Positions 63,941 to 64,000 of a stretch of DNA of 64,000 nucleotides are shown one piece after another. The notes beneath the pieces are model-generated. The model saw only the letters and a program-made list of their open reading frames with translations, had not been told where the DNA came from and did not search any database. The translations under genes and the position numbers were made by a program. How positions within the stretch are numbered: position 1 is the first letter of the stretch; each line of letters opens with the position of its first letter. This DNA comes from Microbulbifer guangxiensis (GTDB taxonomy: Bacteria > Pseudomonadota > Gammaproteobacteria > Pseudomonadales > Cellvibrionaceae). The DNA is taken from contig NZ_JAJSAQ010000005.1 of the NCBI RefSeq assembly GCF_021729075.1, positions 235,596-299,595 of the forward strand, written 5' to 3'.

Positions 63941-64000
63941 ATGGATCGCGAATACCACAAGTTATGGTACAGGTTGGATGGAAGCGATTTCTACCTCATT
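63941..64000 (+). CDS. Cassette 4 gene, 5' fragment only (runs off the window)
   Basis: The frame is open from the ATG at 63941 to the window end and encodes MDREYHKLWYRLDGSDFYLI. An in-frame ATG at 63932 overlaps the attC R' box. The start lies about 14 bases after the junction G, in line with the other cassettes. The product cannot be identified from 20 residues. Confidence 0.6.
   Translation, partial: MDREYHKLWYRLDGSDFYLI

Larger units (their letters stand above)
62482..64000 (+). mobile_element. Integron gene-cassette array (three complete cassettes and the start of a fourth; no integrase seen)
   Basis: The cassette borders are 62482-63007, 63008-63482, 63483-63927 and 63928 onward. Each cassette starts with TTRRRY-like bases and ends with G of the attC R' box. 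The first six bases of each complete cassette (TTATAT, TTAAGC, TTAAGT) are the exact reverse complement of the R'' box of its own attC (ATATAA, GCTTAA, ACTTAA). This is the signature of integration as circles by an integron integrase. All genes point the same way, start 10-20 bases after the junction, and have lower GC and different codon use from the host. Confidence 0.93.

Overview
The window is a GC-rich, tightly packed gammaproteobacterial chromosome segment. The gene order yidC-mnmE-[origin-like gap]-mnmG-rsmG-parA-parB-atpIBEFHAGDC, with glmU and glmS further on, is typical of the replication-origin region. Together with the TonB-receptor/S9-peptidase block, it fits a marine Cellvibrionales-type bacterium such as Microbulbifer. 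That genus-level guess is an inference from gene order and protein character, not from a database search.

Layout. 1-7455: end of yidC, tRNA-modification GTPase mnmE, a 692-bp gap that looks like oriC, mnmG, rsmG and the parAB partition pair. 7564-14895: complete F1Fo ATP synthase operon with promoter and terminator. 15110-28713: material sitting between atpC and glmU, which are neighbours in many relatives: a TonB-dependent receptor plus S9 peptidase, a coupled pair of secreted proteins (one a metzincin-like protease), a formate/nitrite-family channel and a large beta-propeller/amidohydrolase. 28943-36712: glmU, a pair of long conserved-loop palindromes, a three-gene 2-oxoacid dehydrogenase operon (E1a, E1b, E2), a DeoR regulator with a likely autoregulatory operator, and glmS. 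36809-41957: lipoprotein-like esterase, class II aldolase and two cation/proton antiporters. 42071-46238: a quinone/electrophile stress locus (pirin, LysR, DoxX, glutathionyl-hydroquinone reductase, gstA) that parallels the E. coli yhaK/yhaJ/yqjF/yqjG genes. 46243-52298: Bcr-type efflux, hexR, uvrD with a LexA box, and an orphan TRAP solute-binding protein. 52333-54450: a groES-groEL operon with unusual features (4-nt overlap, no GGM tail), probably a paralogue. 54570-55598: an unknown protein and a YciA-like thioesterase. 55784-62226: a copper/silver CusCBA efflux operon headed by a small Met/His/Cys-rich secreted protein, with a CusF-like domain fused to CusB.

The last 1.5 kb (62482-64000) is AT-richer and organised as an integron gene-cassette array: three complete cassettes and the start of a fourth, all in one orientation, each with a 117-120 bp attC site. 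The first six bases of each complete cassette are the exact reverse complement of its own attC R'' box, as expected from excision and integration as circles. No integrase is present in the window and cusA occupies the place where one would be expected, so this looks like a cluster of attC sites without a nearby integrase. The cassette genes are small and unknown; two have the general look of immunity proteins.

The most unusual non-coding structure is the pair of about 76-bp palindromes at 30344-30547. They share an 18-nt loop (16/18 identical, in opposite orientation) but have different, almost perfectly paired stems.
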